A DNA stretch of 10,145 nucleotides from Pseudomonadota bacterium (GCA_023411815.1 JAEYOJ010000104.1:1-10145); one strand, 5' to 3'. Numbered from the stretch's first letter, positions 1-6,017 are shown. Numbers and translations are program-made. Notes: a model not told the origin generated them from the sequence alone.

Positions 1-35
1 TCCCCGGACCCCACCCCTTCCTAAACTTTATGTGT

Positions 36-61
36 CGCGGACGCCGCGCGCGGCGTTCGCG
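36..61. repeat. 26-base near-perfect palindrome
   Basis: Two 13-base halves (36-48 and 49-61) are reverse complements with one mismatch (40 against 57). The element is almost pure G+C with no spacer, so as RNA it would fold into a long hairpin with a tiny loop. It lies between pheS and whatever gene lies beyond the left edge. No T-run follows on the minus strand, so it is not a standard intrinsic terminator. It could be a protein-binding site, a leader hairpin of the next gene, or a short dispersed repeat. Confidence 0.6.
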
Positions 62-80
62 GTGCATTATCCGACCTCGC

Positions 81-108
81 ATGATACGTGAAATACGCCT
101 GCCGTGAA
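81..108 (-). promoter_or_regulatory. possible sigma-70 promoter downstream of pheS
   Basis: On the minus strand TTCACG (103-108) and TATCAT (81-86) are separated by 16 bases, matching the -35 and -10 consensus at 4/6 and 5/6. It would drive a gene that starts beyond the left edge. Only pattern matching supports it. Confidence 0.3.
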
Positions 109-136
109 TCGGACTTGGGCCGCTACTCGGGGGGCT

Positions 137-156
137 CGGGGGAAATGATTCCCCCG
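137..156 (-). terminator. hairpin after pheS, possible terminator
   Basis: Eight base pairs (137-144 with 149-156) close a four-base loop, 18 bases past the pheS stop codon. The stem is five G-C pairs, two A-T pairs and a closing C-G pair. No T-run follows on the minus strand, so it may be a weak or Rho-assisted terminator, an mRNA-stabilising hairpin, or an attenuator before pheT. Confidence 0.4.
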
Positions 157-173
157 GCCGCCGGAGGCTGTCT

Positions 174-1226
174 CTAAAAAAATTGGCCCAGGAAGCGGAC
201 GTCGTTCTCGAAGAACATGCGCAGGTCCGTGACGCCGTACTTGAGCATGGCCACGCGCTCCACGCCCATGCCGAAGGCGAATCCCGTGTATTCCTCGGGA
301 TCGATGCCGGCGGAGGCGAAGACGTTGGGATCGACCATGCCGCAGCCCAGGATCTCGATCCAGCCCGTGGTCTTGCACACGCGGCAGGCTTCGTTCGCGC
401 AGGTGCCGGAGCCCTTGCACATGAAGCAGGAGATATCCACCTCGGCGCTGGGCTCGGTGAAGGGGAAGAAGCTCGGCCTAAAGCGCACGCGCGTATCGGG
501 ACCGAACACGCGGCGCACGAAGGCGGTCAGCGTGCCGCGCAGGTCGGCCATGGACACCTTGTGGTCCACGAGCAGCCCTTCGATCTGGTGGAACATGGGC
601 GTGTGCGTCAGGTCCGAGTCGCGACGGTAGACCTTGCCCGGCGCGATGACCGCCACGGGCGGCTTGCGCGTGAGCATGGAGCGCACCTGCAGGGGCGATG
701 TGTGCGTGCGCAGCAGGACCTTGTCCCGGATGTACAGGGTGTCCTGCATGTCTCGGGCAGGGTGCTCGTCGGGGAAATTCAGGGCCGAGAAGTTGTAGAA
801 GTCGGTCTCGATCTCCGGGCCCATGACCACGTCGTAGCCCAGGGCCTGCAGCGTCTCGCAGACCTCCTGCATGACCAGCGTGATGGGGTGCAGCGAACCC
901 TGCCAGGGCGCGCGGCCCGGCACGCTGGGGTCGAAGGCGGCCAGCTCGGCCTGGGCCTTGGCCTGCTCCAGGGCGGTCTGCCGCTCGGCGAGCAGGGCGG
1001 TCAGGCGTTCCTTGACCGTATTGGCGGCCTTGCCCGCTGCAGGGCGCTCCTGCGGAGACAGCCCGGCCATGGCCGACATGGCCTGGGCCAGGCGGCCCTT
1101 GCGGCCCAGGTACTCGACGCGTGCCGATTCCAGGTCCTGAAGCGAGGAAACCTGGCCCAGGGCGCTTTCGCACGCCTGGACCAGGTTCTCGAGATCTTGG
1201 ATCAGCGATTGCGAATCGCCGGACAT
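174..1226 (-). CDS. pheS: phenylalanine--tRNA ligase alpha subunit
   Basis: Catalytic chain of the alpha2-beta2 PheRS, a class II synthetase that charges tRNA-Phe in the cytoplasm; the partner is PheT. The 350-residue length is normal. The N-terminal ~90 residues form the tRNA-binding coiled coil. The catalytic core starts near residue 100 and carries class II motif 2 (RRDSDLTHTPMFHQ, 201-214), the FTEPSAEVD signature (256-264) and motif 3 (GFAFGMGVERVAMLKYG, 315-331). Between the last two is a cysteine-rich segment (C267, C270, C276, C281, C284) that could bind a metal; shorter CxxC versions occur in some bacterial PheS proteins, while E. coli has none. The ATG lies one base after the rplT stop, with an AAGG-type ribosome binding site inside rplT, which implies coupled translation. 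pheT, normally next, is absent from the remaining 173 bases. Confidence 0.98.
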   Translation of the reverse strand: MSGDSQSLIQDLENLVQACESALGQVSSLQDLESARVEYLGRKGRLAQAMSAMAGLSPQERPAAGKAANTVKERLTALLAERQTALEQAKAQAELAAFDPSVPGRAPWQGSLHPITLVMQEVCETLQALGYDVVMGPEIETDFYNFSALNFPDEHPARDMQDTLYIRDKVLLRTHTSPLQVRSMLTRKPPVAVIAPGKVYRRDSDLTHTPMFHQIEGLLVDHKVSMADLRGTLTAFVRRVFGPDTRVRFRPSFFPFTEPSAEVDISCFMCKGSGTCANEACRVCKTTGWIEILGCGMVDPNVFASAGIDPEEYTGFAFGMGVERVAMLKYGVTDLRMFFENDVRFLGQFF

Positions 1227-1227
1227 G

Positions 1228-1581
1228 CTACGCGACCTTTGATTTGGCCAGTTCGACGAGCTTGGCGAAGCTGTCCTTCTCGCGCACGGCCATCTCGGCC
1301 AGCATCTTGCGGTTGATGCTGACGCCGGCCTTGGTGAGGCCGTCGATGAGGCGGCTGTAGGACAGGCCGTACTGGCGGGCGCCGGCGCCGATGCGCTGGA
1401 TCCACAGCTTGCGGAATTCGCGCTTCTTCTGCTTGCGGTCGCGGAAAGCGTATGCGAGGGCGCGCTCGACGGATTCGCGCGCCACGCGATAGAGGCGATG
1501 GCGGGCGCCGCGGTGGCCCTTGGCGAGCTTCAGGTACTTCTTGTGACGGCGATGGGAGGCGAGGCCTCTCTTGACACGCAT
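1228..1581 (-). CDS. rplT: 50S ribosomal protein L20
   Basis: L20 binds 23S rRNA and is needed early in large-subunit assembly. The 117 residues match the family length, and the sequence is typical: a very basic N-terminal helix (RVKRGLASHRRHKKYLKLAKG from residue 2) and a globular C-terminal half with the conserved LWIQRIGAGAR and INRKMLAEMA stretches. The ATG has a strong ribosome binding site (GAGGAGG, six bases upstream). It follows rpmI after a 135-base gap and runs almost directly into pheS. In E. coli, L20 represses translation of rpmI-rplT by binding its own mRNA; whether that holds here cannot be told from sequence alone. Confidence 0.99.
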   Translation of the reverse strand: MRVKRGLASHRRHKKYLKLAKGHRGARHRLYRVARESVERALAYAFRDRKQKKREFRKLWIQRIGAGARQYGLSYSRLIDGLTKAGVSINRKMLAEMAVREKDSFAKLVELAKSKVA

Positions 1582-1716
1582 TTTAGTTCCTCCTCGGGTC
1601 TGGCCGTGGGCCTGGGCGATACCTCATGCGCCATGCATGAACGCCCGGCCGTAGGCAGCGTGCTTCGTGGATCTCTGAGATCGACTAAGCGGTTTGTGGT
1701 GTGTCCTGACGGCGGC
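1582..1716 (-). other. rpmI-rplT intergenic segment
   Basis: A 135-base untranslated segment inside an otherwise tight operon. It holds the rplT ribosome binding site and short inverted repeats, including a GATCTC/GAGATC palindrome near 1670-1682 and GGCC-rich arms near 1602-1612 and 1642-1650 that could pair. Such gaps in this operon can hold L20-responsive RNA structures in other bacteria. Nothing here is specific enough to call one. Confidence 0.3.
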
Positions 1717-1914
1717 TTAGAGGTAAGGCAGGAGCTGACGCACCTGGCCCTCGTTGGCCTTGTCCACCAGGGCTGAGCCGCGCAGCTGGCGCTTGCGCTT
1801 GGGGCTCATCTTGGTCAGGATGTGCCGCTTGTTCTGCTGGCGGCGCTTGATCTTGCCGGAGCCGGTCTTGGCGAACCGCTTGGCGGCGCTCCGGTTGGTC
1901 TTGAGCTTGGGCAT
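1717..1914 (-). CDS. rpmI: 50S ribosomal protein L35
   Basis: A small basic large-subunit protein of 65 residues, the normal length. It begins MPKLKTNRSAAKRF and contains KRRQQNKRHILTKMSPKRKRQLRG, both hallmarks of L35. The start at 1914 is chosen because it gives the family N-terminus and has GAGGAGG six bases upstream; reading further upstream in frame adds 38 residues that match nothing in the family. It lies 88 bases after infC and 135 bases before rplT, in the conserved infC-rpmI-rplT order. Confidence 0.98.
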   Translation of the reverse strand: MPKLKTNRSAAKRFAKTGSGKIKRRQQNKRHILTKMSPKRKRQLRGSALVDKANEGQVRQLLPYL

Positions 1915-2002
1915 GATGTCCTCCTCGGGAGTATCTCGAAAGGCATGCACCGGGCGCGCAAGGTATTCCCGCGACCGGTGCTTGGCGTCCGAACGAATCT
2001 GC

Positions 2003-2539
2003 TTATACTTTCTTGGGCAGGGGCACAAGCATCATGTTCATGGTGCGGCCCTCGAACTGGGGCTCCTGCTCCACCTTGGCGATATCCTTAAGGTCGTCGG
2101 CGACGCGCTTGAGGATGACCGCTCCACGATCCTTGTGCACGACTTCCCGTCCGCGGAAGAAGATAACCGCCTTGCAACGGTCGCCCGCTTCGATGAAGCG
2201 CTTAATGTGCTTCAGCTTTGTCTGGTAATCATGCTCATCGGTCTTGGGCCGGAACTTGATCTCCTTGATCTGGACCTGGCTGGACTTCTTCCGAGCGCCC
2301 TGCGTCTTCTTCTGCTGCTCGTACTTGTACTTGCCGTAGTCCATGATCCTACAGACGGGCGGTTCCGAGTTGGGAGCCACCTCGACCAGATCAAGCCCCT
2401 GTTCCTGGGCCATACGCAGGGCGTCCAGCGTGGCCATGACCCCGAGTTGACTGCCGTCGTCAGCAATGACCCGGACGTCGCGCGCGCGAATCTGTCTATT
2501 GACCCGAGTCTGTGGCTGCTGCTGCATAGGTGAAGCTAT
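2003..2539 (-). CDS. infC: translation initiation factor IF-3, probable ATA start
   Basis: IF-3 binds the 30S subunit, keeps 50S away and checks the start codon-initiator tRNA match. Both domains are present: the N-domain (DVRVIADDGSQLGVM to PPVCRIMDYGKYKYEQ) and the C-domain with the signature IKEIKFRPKTDEHDYQTKL and FFRGREVVHKDRG. The first ATG (2527; 174 residues) has no ribosome binding site at a usable distance. A strong GGAGGA (2547-2552) instead sits eight bases before an in-frame ATA at 2537-2539, giving MASPMQQQPQ and 178 residues. IF-3 genes elsewhere start at rare codons such as AUU (E. coli) and are self-repressed for that reason. I therefore take ATA as the likely start. The first 44 bases overlap the thrS end. 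The gene identity is certain; the start is an inference. Confidence 0.95.
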   Translation of the reverse strand: MASPMQQQPQTRVNRQIRARDVRVIADDGSQLGVMATLDALRMAQEQGLDLVEVAPNSEPPVCRIMDYGKYKYEQQKKTQGARKKSSQVQIKEIKFRPKTDEHDYQTKLKHIKRFIEAGDRCKAVIFFRGREVVHKDRGAVILKRVADDLKDIAKVEQEPQFEGRTMNMMLVPLPKKV

Positions 2540-4460
2540 AGCGCATTCCTCCGCGTTTGAAAGGTTCCATGCCCTCTTCGTGTATCATCGCGGCGACCTC
2601 CGCGGGAGTCTTGGTCCCCAGGTTCTCGCCGGAGCGGGTCCGCACGTTGACCACCCCGGCCTCGACTTCCTTGTCGCCGACCACGAGCATGTAGGGTATC
2701 TTATCAAGCTGGGCTTCGCGAATCTTGTAGCCCAGCTTCTCGTTACGCAAATCGGCCTCGGCCCGGATGCCCTGCTGGCGCAGCGCGTCAAGGACCGTGC
2801 TGGCGTACTCGGCCTGCGCGTCAGTGACGTTCAGTATCCTGGCCTGCTCCGGCGCCAGCCAGACCGGGAAAGCCCCCGCGAAGTGCTCGGTGAGTACGCC
2901 GATGAATCGTTCCAGGGATCCCAGGATGACCCGGTGCACCATCACCGGACGATGGCGCTCGCCGTCCTGGCCGACGTAGGCGAGATCAAAGCGCTCGGGC
3001 AGGGTGAAATCGCACTGTATGGTCGCGCACTGCCAGCGTCGATCTAAAGCATCTTTTATAATGATGTCAATCTTCGGGCCGTAGAATGCGCCATCGCCTT
3101 CGTTTATGCCATATTTGAGACCCGCTTTGTCCAGGGCCTTCATAAGCGCGCTGGTCGCGCGCTCCCAGTCCGCGTCGGAGCCGATGGACTTTTCCGGCCT
3201 GGTGCTGATCTCGGGCTCGAAGTCGAAGCCGAAGATGTTCATGACGTCGCGCACGAAGTTCACCACGCCGATGATCTCGTCCTCGAGTTGGTCGGGCCGG
3301 CAGATGATGTGCGCGTCGTCCTGCGTGAACTGACGCACGCGCAGCAGCCCGTGCAGCACGCCCGACTTCTCGTGGCGGTGCACCACGCCCAGCTCGAACA
3401 GGCGCAGGGGCAGGTCGCGGTAGCTGCGCACCTTGGATTTATAGATGAGCATGTGCGACAGGCAGTTCATGGGCTTCACGCCGTAGGCCTGCTCGTCGAT
3501 CTCCGTGAAGTACATGTTCTGGCGATAGTGCTCGTAGTGTCCCGAACGCTCCCACAGCTCGCGCTTGAGCAGCTGCGGCCCCTGCACGATGTTGTAGCCG
3601 CGGCGCAGGTGCTCCTTGCGCTCGAAATCCTCGATGATGGTGCGGATGAGCGCGCCCTTGGGATGCCAGATGACCATGCCCGCGCCGGCCTCGTCGCAGA
3701 AGCTGAACAGGTCGAGCTGCGTGCCGAGCTTGCGGTGGTCGCGCTTCTTGGCTTCCTCCAGGCGCTCCAGGTGCTTCTTGAGCTCCTTGGGATTGGCGAA
3801 GGCCGTGCCGTAGATGCGCTGGAGCTGCTGGCGCTTCTCGTCGCCGCGCCAGTACGCGCCGGCCACGCTCATGAGCTTGAAGGCCTTGATGCGCCCGCTG
3901 GAGGGCACGTGGGGGCCGCGGCACAGGTCAACGAACGCACCGTTGGTGTAGAGGGACACCGTGTCCGCGCCCAGGTCCTCGATGATCTCGATCTTGTAGG
4001 GCTCGTTCATGGACGAGAACAGGGACTTGGCCTCGTCGGCGGGCAGCACGCGGCACTCGAAGGGTTGGTCCTTGCCGGCCAGGCGCAGCATCTCCTGCTC
4101 GATCTTCTCCAGGTCCTCGGGCGTGAAGGTGCGCTCGAACTCGAAGTCGTAGTAGAAGCCGCTCTCGATGGCCGGACCGATGGTCACCTTGGCCGTGGGG
4201 AACAGCTTCTTGACCGCCTCGGCCATGAGGTGCGCGGCCGAGTGGCGGATGATGATCAGGCCCTCGGGGGAATCCTCGAAGACGGGCTCCAGGGCCGCGC
4301 AGTCGGTGGGCACGGTCCGCGAAAGATCGAGCGTCTGGCCGTTGCACTTGGCGGCCAGGACTTCCTTGAGCTTCTTCTTGCTCACAACCTGGGACAGCGC
4401 CTCCCCGACGCTCGCCCCGGACTGAACCTCTATCTGCTGACCAGCTACTTCGATCTGCAC
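2496..4460 (-). CDS. thrS: threonine--tRNA ligase
   Basis: Class II synthetase that charges tRNA-Thr and clears mischarged Ser-tRNA-Thr; cytoplasmic dimer, 654 residues. Domain order: TGS (1-62), editing domain with HSAAH (H73, H77) and CRGPH (C180, H184), then the catalytic core with the zinc ligands C333 (in MNCLSHM), H384 (DDAHIIC) and H509 (MVHRVILGS), and the anticodon-binding domain (about 535-640). These residues fall within two positions of their E. coli numbers, which supports the GTG start at 4460. That GTG also has AAGGGGG eight bases upstream. An in-frame TTG at 4496 would add 12 residues (FFICCCKGAVA after Met) read from the terminator T-run and is unlikely. The gene begins about 24 bases after that T-run and ends inside infC. 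A poly-alanine tail (YAAAATDSGQ) closes the protein. Confidence 0.98.
   Translation of the reverse strand: MQIEVAGQQIEVQSGASVGEALSQVVSKKKLKEVLAAKCNGQTLDLSRTVPTDCAALEPVFEDSPEGLIIIRHSAAHLMAEAVKKLFPTAKVTIGPAIESGFYYDFEFERTFTPEDLEKIEQEMLRLAGKDQPFECRVLPADEAKSLFSSMNEPYKIEIIEDLGADTVSLYTNGAFVDLCRGPHVPSSGRIKAFKLMSVAGAYWRGDEKRQQLQRIYGTAFANPKELKKHLERLEEAKKRDHRKLGTQLDLFSFCDEAGAGMVIWHPKGALIRTIIEDFERKEHLRRGYNIVQGPQLLKRELWERSGHYEHYRQNMYFTEIDEQAYGVKPMNCLSHMLIYKSKVRSYRDLPLRLFELGVVHRHEKSGVLHGLLRVRQFTQDDAHIICRPDQLEDEIIGVVNFVRDVMNIFGFDFEPEISTRPEKSIGSDADWERATSALMKALDKAGLKYGINEGDGAFYGPKIDIIIKDALDRRWQCATIQCDFTLPERFDLAYVGQDGERHRPVMVHRVILGSLERFIGVLTEHFAGAFPVWLAPEQARILNVTDAQAEYASTVLDALRQQGIRAEADLRNEKLGYKIREAQLDKIPYMLVVGDKEVEAGVVNVRTRSGENLGTKTPAEVAAMIHEEGMEPFKRGGMRYSFTYAAAATDSGQ
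2547..2552 (-). promoter_or_regulatory. ribosome binding site that decides the infC start
   Basis: GGAGGA lies inside the 3' end of thrS. Measured from the last G of GGAGG, it is 8 bases from ATA (2539) and 20 bases from the first in-frame ATG (2527). The ATG immediately after it (2545-2547) is in the thrS frame and too close to be used. The spacing favours ATA as the start. Confidence 0.65.
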
Positions 4461-4468
4461 GGCAACCG

Positions 4469-4475
4469 CCCCCTT
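4469..4475 (-). promoter_or_regulatory. thrS ribosome binding site, able to pair with the terminator arm
   Basis: AAGGGGG sits eight bases before the GTG at 4460 and fixes that start. With the preceding C (4476) it forms CAAGGGGG, which can pair with CTCCCTTG (4494-4501, the 3' arm of the terminator just upstream) over eight pairs including one G-U. Confidence 0.7.
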
Positions 4476-4482
4476 GCAGCAA

Positions 4483-4518
4483 CAAATAAAAAACAAGGGA
4501 GGCCCTCAAGCCTCCCTT
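4483..4518 (-). terminator. intrinsic terminator between tRNA-Val and thrS
   Basis: On the minus strand AAGGGAGGC (4518-4510) and GCCTCCCTT (4503-4495) form a perfect nine-pair stem with a six-base loop (TTGAGG). A G and a run of six T's, then ATTT, follow. This is a textbook Rho-independent terminator, 12 bases after the tRNA. It sits too close to thrS for a new promoter to fit after it, so thrS needs read-through or a promoter overlapping the tRNA. Confidence 0.92.
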
Positions 4519-4530
4519 CGTTGACAGATA

Positions 4531-4605
4531 TGGTAGGCACGAGGAGATTTGAACTCCTGACCCCTTGCGTGTCAAGCAAGTGCTCTCCCCCTGAGCTACG
4601 CGCCT
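4531..4605 (-). tRNA. tRNA-Val (anticodon GAC)
   Basis: 75 bases fold into a full cloverleaf: acceptor AGGCGCG with CGTGCCT (one G-T pair), D stem GCTC/GAGC, anticodon stem CTTGC/GCAAG with loop TTGACAC, a five-base variable region, and T stem AGGAG/CTCCT with loop TTCAAAT. The anticodon GAC reads GUC and GUU valine codons. The discriminator is A and the 3' CCA is encoded. It is preceded by a strong promoter and followed by a terminator, then by thrS on the same strand. Confidence 0.97.
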
Positions 4606-4630
4606 TCATCAGCTCAATGCAGAGGCGTTG

Positions 4631-4657
4631 TTTATATCCCAGCCCTTGAGCTGTCAA
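4631..4657 (-). promoter_or_regulatory. sigma-70 promoter for tRNA-Val and probably the thrS operon
   Basis: Minus strand: a perfect -35 TTGACA (4652-4657) and a near-perfect -10 TATAAA (4631-4636), with a 15-base spacer (short; 17 is usual). Transcription would start about 20 bases before the tRNA 5' end. No other convincing promoter is seen before thrS, so this one may feed the whole translation operon by read-through. Confidence 0.65.
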
Positions 4658-4660
4658 GGG
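4643..4660. repeat. inverted repeat covering the -35 box
   Basis: CCCTTGA and TCAAGGG are perfect seven-base inverted repeats around a four-base centre, and the TTGACA box lies within them. The symmetry suits a dimeric repressor or activator site, but may be chance. No regulator gene is adjacent. Confidence 0.45.
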
Positions 4661-4857
4661 CAATCCAGATTTTCGGCAAATATCTTCGGCGGCAGGGCCT
4701 ATATGTGCGTAAAGGGCCGCCGGGGCTATGGGCGAGGCGCTGACTTTATGATATATATTCCGGAAAGTTCCGCCACCGGAGGCAGGGCCCCTGGCGGAAA
4801 CCGACGCGTAGGAGCAGTCACGATCCTCTGCACGTCAGCCGGAATGGAGGCCGCAGC
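4661..4857 (+). other. leader region of the first DinB-like gene
   Basis: About 200 bases without a credible gene. It holds an inverted repeat CGGCGGC/GCCGCCG (4687-4693 and 4716-4722), an AT-rich stretch with two -10-like hexamers (TATGAT 4747-4752, TATATT 4754-4759) but no good -35 box, and a hairpin TTCCGCCA/TGGCGGAA (4768-4775 and 4792-4799). A second TTCCGGAA palindrome (4758-4765) could compete with that hairpin. The last 25 bases hold the ribosome binding site. I recognise no known riboswitch consensus. Confidence 0.4.
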
Positions 4858-5367
4858 ATGGCAGCGATCAGTATCAATGATGCCGTCGAACAGATCCTGG
4901 CCGTCATCAGGGAAGCCTTTGAAGGTGTCGACCGTTGGAGCTACTTTCTCGACCACGGTCCCCAGTTCGGCCTGTTGGGCACGCTGCGCAGCCTGGACGC
5001 CGCCACTGCGTCGCGCCTGAGCGGCGGCAAGTCCGGCGTCTACGGAGCCGCGGGCTCGGGTCCCGGCCAGGCGTCCATCGCCGCGCACGCCCAGCACGTC
5101 GTGTTCGGGCTCGAGGTCTTCGCCAACTGGATCAAGGGCGTCCGCGCCAACTACGACTGGGACCTGAGTTGGGCCGTGTCCGATGTGGACGAAGCCGCCT
5201 GGGCCGCCCTGCTGAACCGCCTGCAGGTCGGCTACGCGGATCTCAGACAGGCCATCGAGGAGCACGGGACACGCAGCGTCGAGTCCTTGGGCGGCGGTAT
5301 CGGAGCCATCGCCCATGTGGCCTACCATCTGGGTCGGATTCAGGAAAAGCTGGATGCAATGGGCTAG
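4858..5367 (+). CDS. DinB-like four-helix protein, copy 1
   Basis: 169 residues resembling the DinB/YfiT superfamily of small four-helix metal-binding proteins. Family members can be metal-dependent thiol transferases or of unknown role; DinB itself is DNA-damage inducible in Bacillus. What is visible: an AAHAQH stretch (H77, H80) and a C-terminal AHVAYHLGRIQ (H153, H157) matching the HxxxH pattern of the family. No signal peptide or membrane segment, so probably cytoplasmic. ATG has GGAGG seven bases upstream. It is followed after 140 bases by a paralogue of exactly the same length on the same strand, about 57% identical by direct count without gaps. The substrate is unknown, and the family assignment rests on motif pattern only. 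Confidence 0.85.
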   Translation: MAAISINDAVEQILAVIREAFEGVDRWSYFLDHGPQFGLLGTLRSLDAATASRLSGGKSGVYGAAGSGPGQASIAAHAQHVVFGLEVFANWIKGVRANYDWDLSWAVSDVDEAAWAALLNRLQVGYADLRQAIEEHGTRSVESLGGGIGAIAHVAYHLGRIQEKLDAMG

Positions 5368-5378
5368 GCCGATGCCTT

Positions 5379-5407
5379 GGGCCGGGGAAGGCAGGCCTTC
5401 CTGGCCC
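5379..5407 (+). repeat. hairpin between the two DinB-like genes
   Basis: GGGCC (5379-5383) pairs with GGCCC (5403-5407), and inside it GGAAGGC (5386-5392) with GCCTTCC (5395-5401). The tip must open slightly, because only two bases separate the inner arms. No T-run follows, so it may tune expression of the second gene rather than end transcription. Confidence 0.45.
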
Positions 5408-5507
5408 AGGGCCCGACGTATCGCCATCAAGTTTGCCCCGGACGCGCAGCCATGCTCCGGCAGCGATTCGAGGAAGGCCCGTACCGCATGCGCCAAGGAG
5501 GTCGCCA

Positions 5508-6017
5508 ATGGGTTCGCTGAGCATGAAGGATGCCCTTGAGCGGCTGCTTTTCGTTTTCAAGGAGGCTCTTGAGGGCAACGACCCGGCGAATTTCTTTCTC
5601 GACAACGGCTCACGCTTCAGCCTGCTGGGTACGCTGCGCGGCCTGAACGCGGCGCAGGCCTCGCAACAGAGCGGAGGCAAGTCGGAAATCCATGGAGCCA
5701 CGGCCAGCGGCCCGATGCAGGCCTCCATCGCGGCTCATGTCCACCACGTGGTTTTCGGGCAGGAGATGCTCGTCGGCTGGATACAGGGCGAGCGCAAGGA
5801 GATCGAATGGGACCGGGGCTGGGCTGTTTCGGCCGTCAACGACGCGGAATGGGCCGCGCTGCTGGAGCGCCTGGAGCGCAGCTACGTGGATTTGAGGGGA
5901 GTCATCGAACGGCACGGAGCGGACAATATCGACTCCCTGGACGGCGTGCTGAGCGCCGTCAGCCATGCGGCCTACCATCTGGGGCGGATTCAGGAAAAGC
6001 TGGATGGGATGGGCTAG
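5508..6017 (+). CDS. DinB-like four-helix protein, copy 2
   Basis: 169 residues, paralogue of the upstream gene, aligning end to end without gaps. The histidines that could bind a metal are kept (H77, H80, H153, H157), with an extra H79. The most conserved parts are FLDxG...LLGTLR (30-44), SGGKS (55-59), SGPxQASIAAH (67-77), WAVS (105-108) and the last 17 residues. ATG is chosen because AAGGAGGT lies five bases upstream and because it matches copy 1; the open frame continues upstream but only through the other frame of copy 1. Its last 56 bases match those of copy 1 with four differences, far above the rest, which suggests gene conversion or strong constraint. The molecular function is unknown. 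Confidence 0.85.
   Translation: MGSLSMKDALERLLFVFKEALEGNDPANFFLDNGSRFSLLGTLRGLNAAQASQQSGGKSEIHGATASGPMQASIAAHVHHVVFGQEMLVGWIQGERKEIEWDRGWAVSAVNDAEWAALLERLERSYVDLRGVIERHGADNIDSLDGVLSAVSHAAYHLGRIQEKLDGMG

Noticed and set aside
183..1316. Plus-strand open frame of 377 codons
   Set aside because: Antisense to pheS; histidine-, alanine- and glycine-rich shadow of a GC-rich gene, with no family features.
1915..2028. N-terminal extension of L35
   Set aside because: It adds 38 residues foreign to L35, and the ATG at 1914 has a strong ribosome binding site and the normal N-terminus.
4461..4496. TTG start that lengthens ThrRS by 12 residues
   Set aside because: The extra codons come from the terminator T-run and the ribosome binding site; the GTG at 4460 gives E. 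coli-like residue numbering.
3288..4649. Plus-strand open frame of 453 codons
   Set aside because: Antisense to thrS and running through the terminator and tRNA; low-complexity shadow translation.
4740..4857. Possible metabolite riboswitch before the DinB pair
   Set aside because: Hairpins are present, but no consensus core of a known class could be matched by eye.
4628..5020. Plus-strand open frame of 130 codons over the DinB leader
   Set aside because: It overlaps copy 1 out of frame and has unordered composition; copy 1 has a better start and a paralogue.
4935..5507. Long upstream extension of DinB copy 2
   Set aside because: It reads the wrong frame of copy 1 (arginine-rich) and ignores the AAGGAGGT before 5508.
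4726..5508. Minus-strand open frame of 260 codons
   Set aside because: Antisense to DinB copy 1, no ribosome binding site support and no recognisable family.
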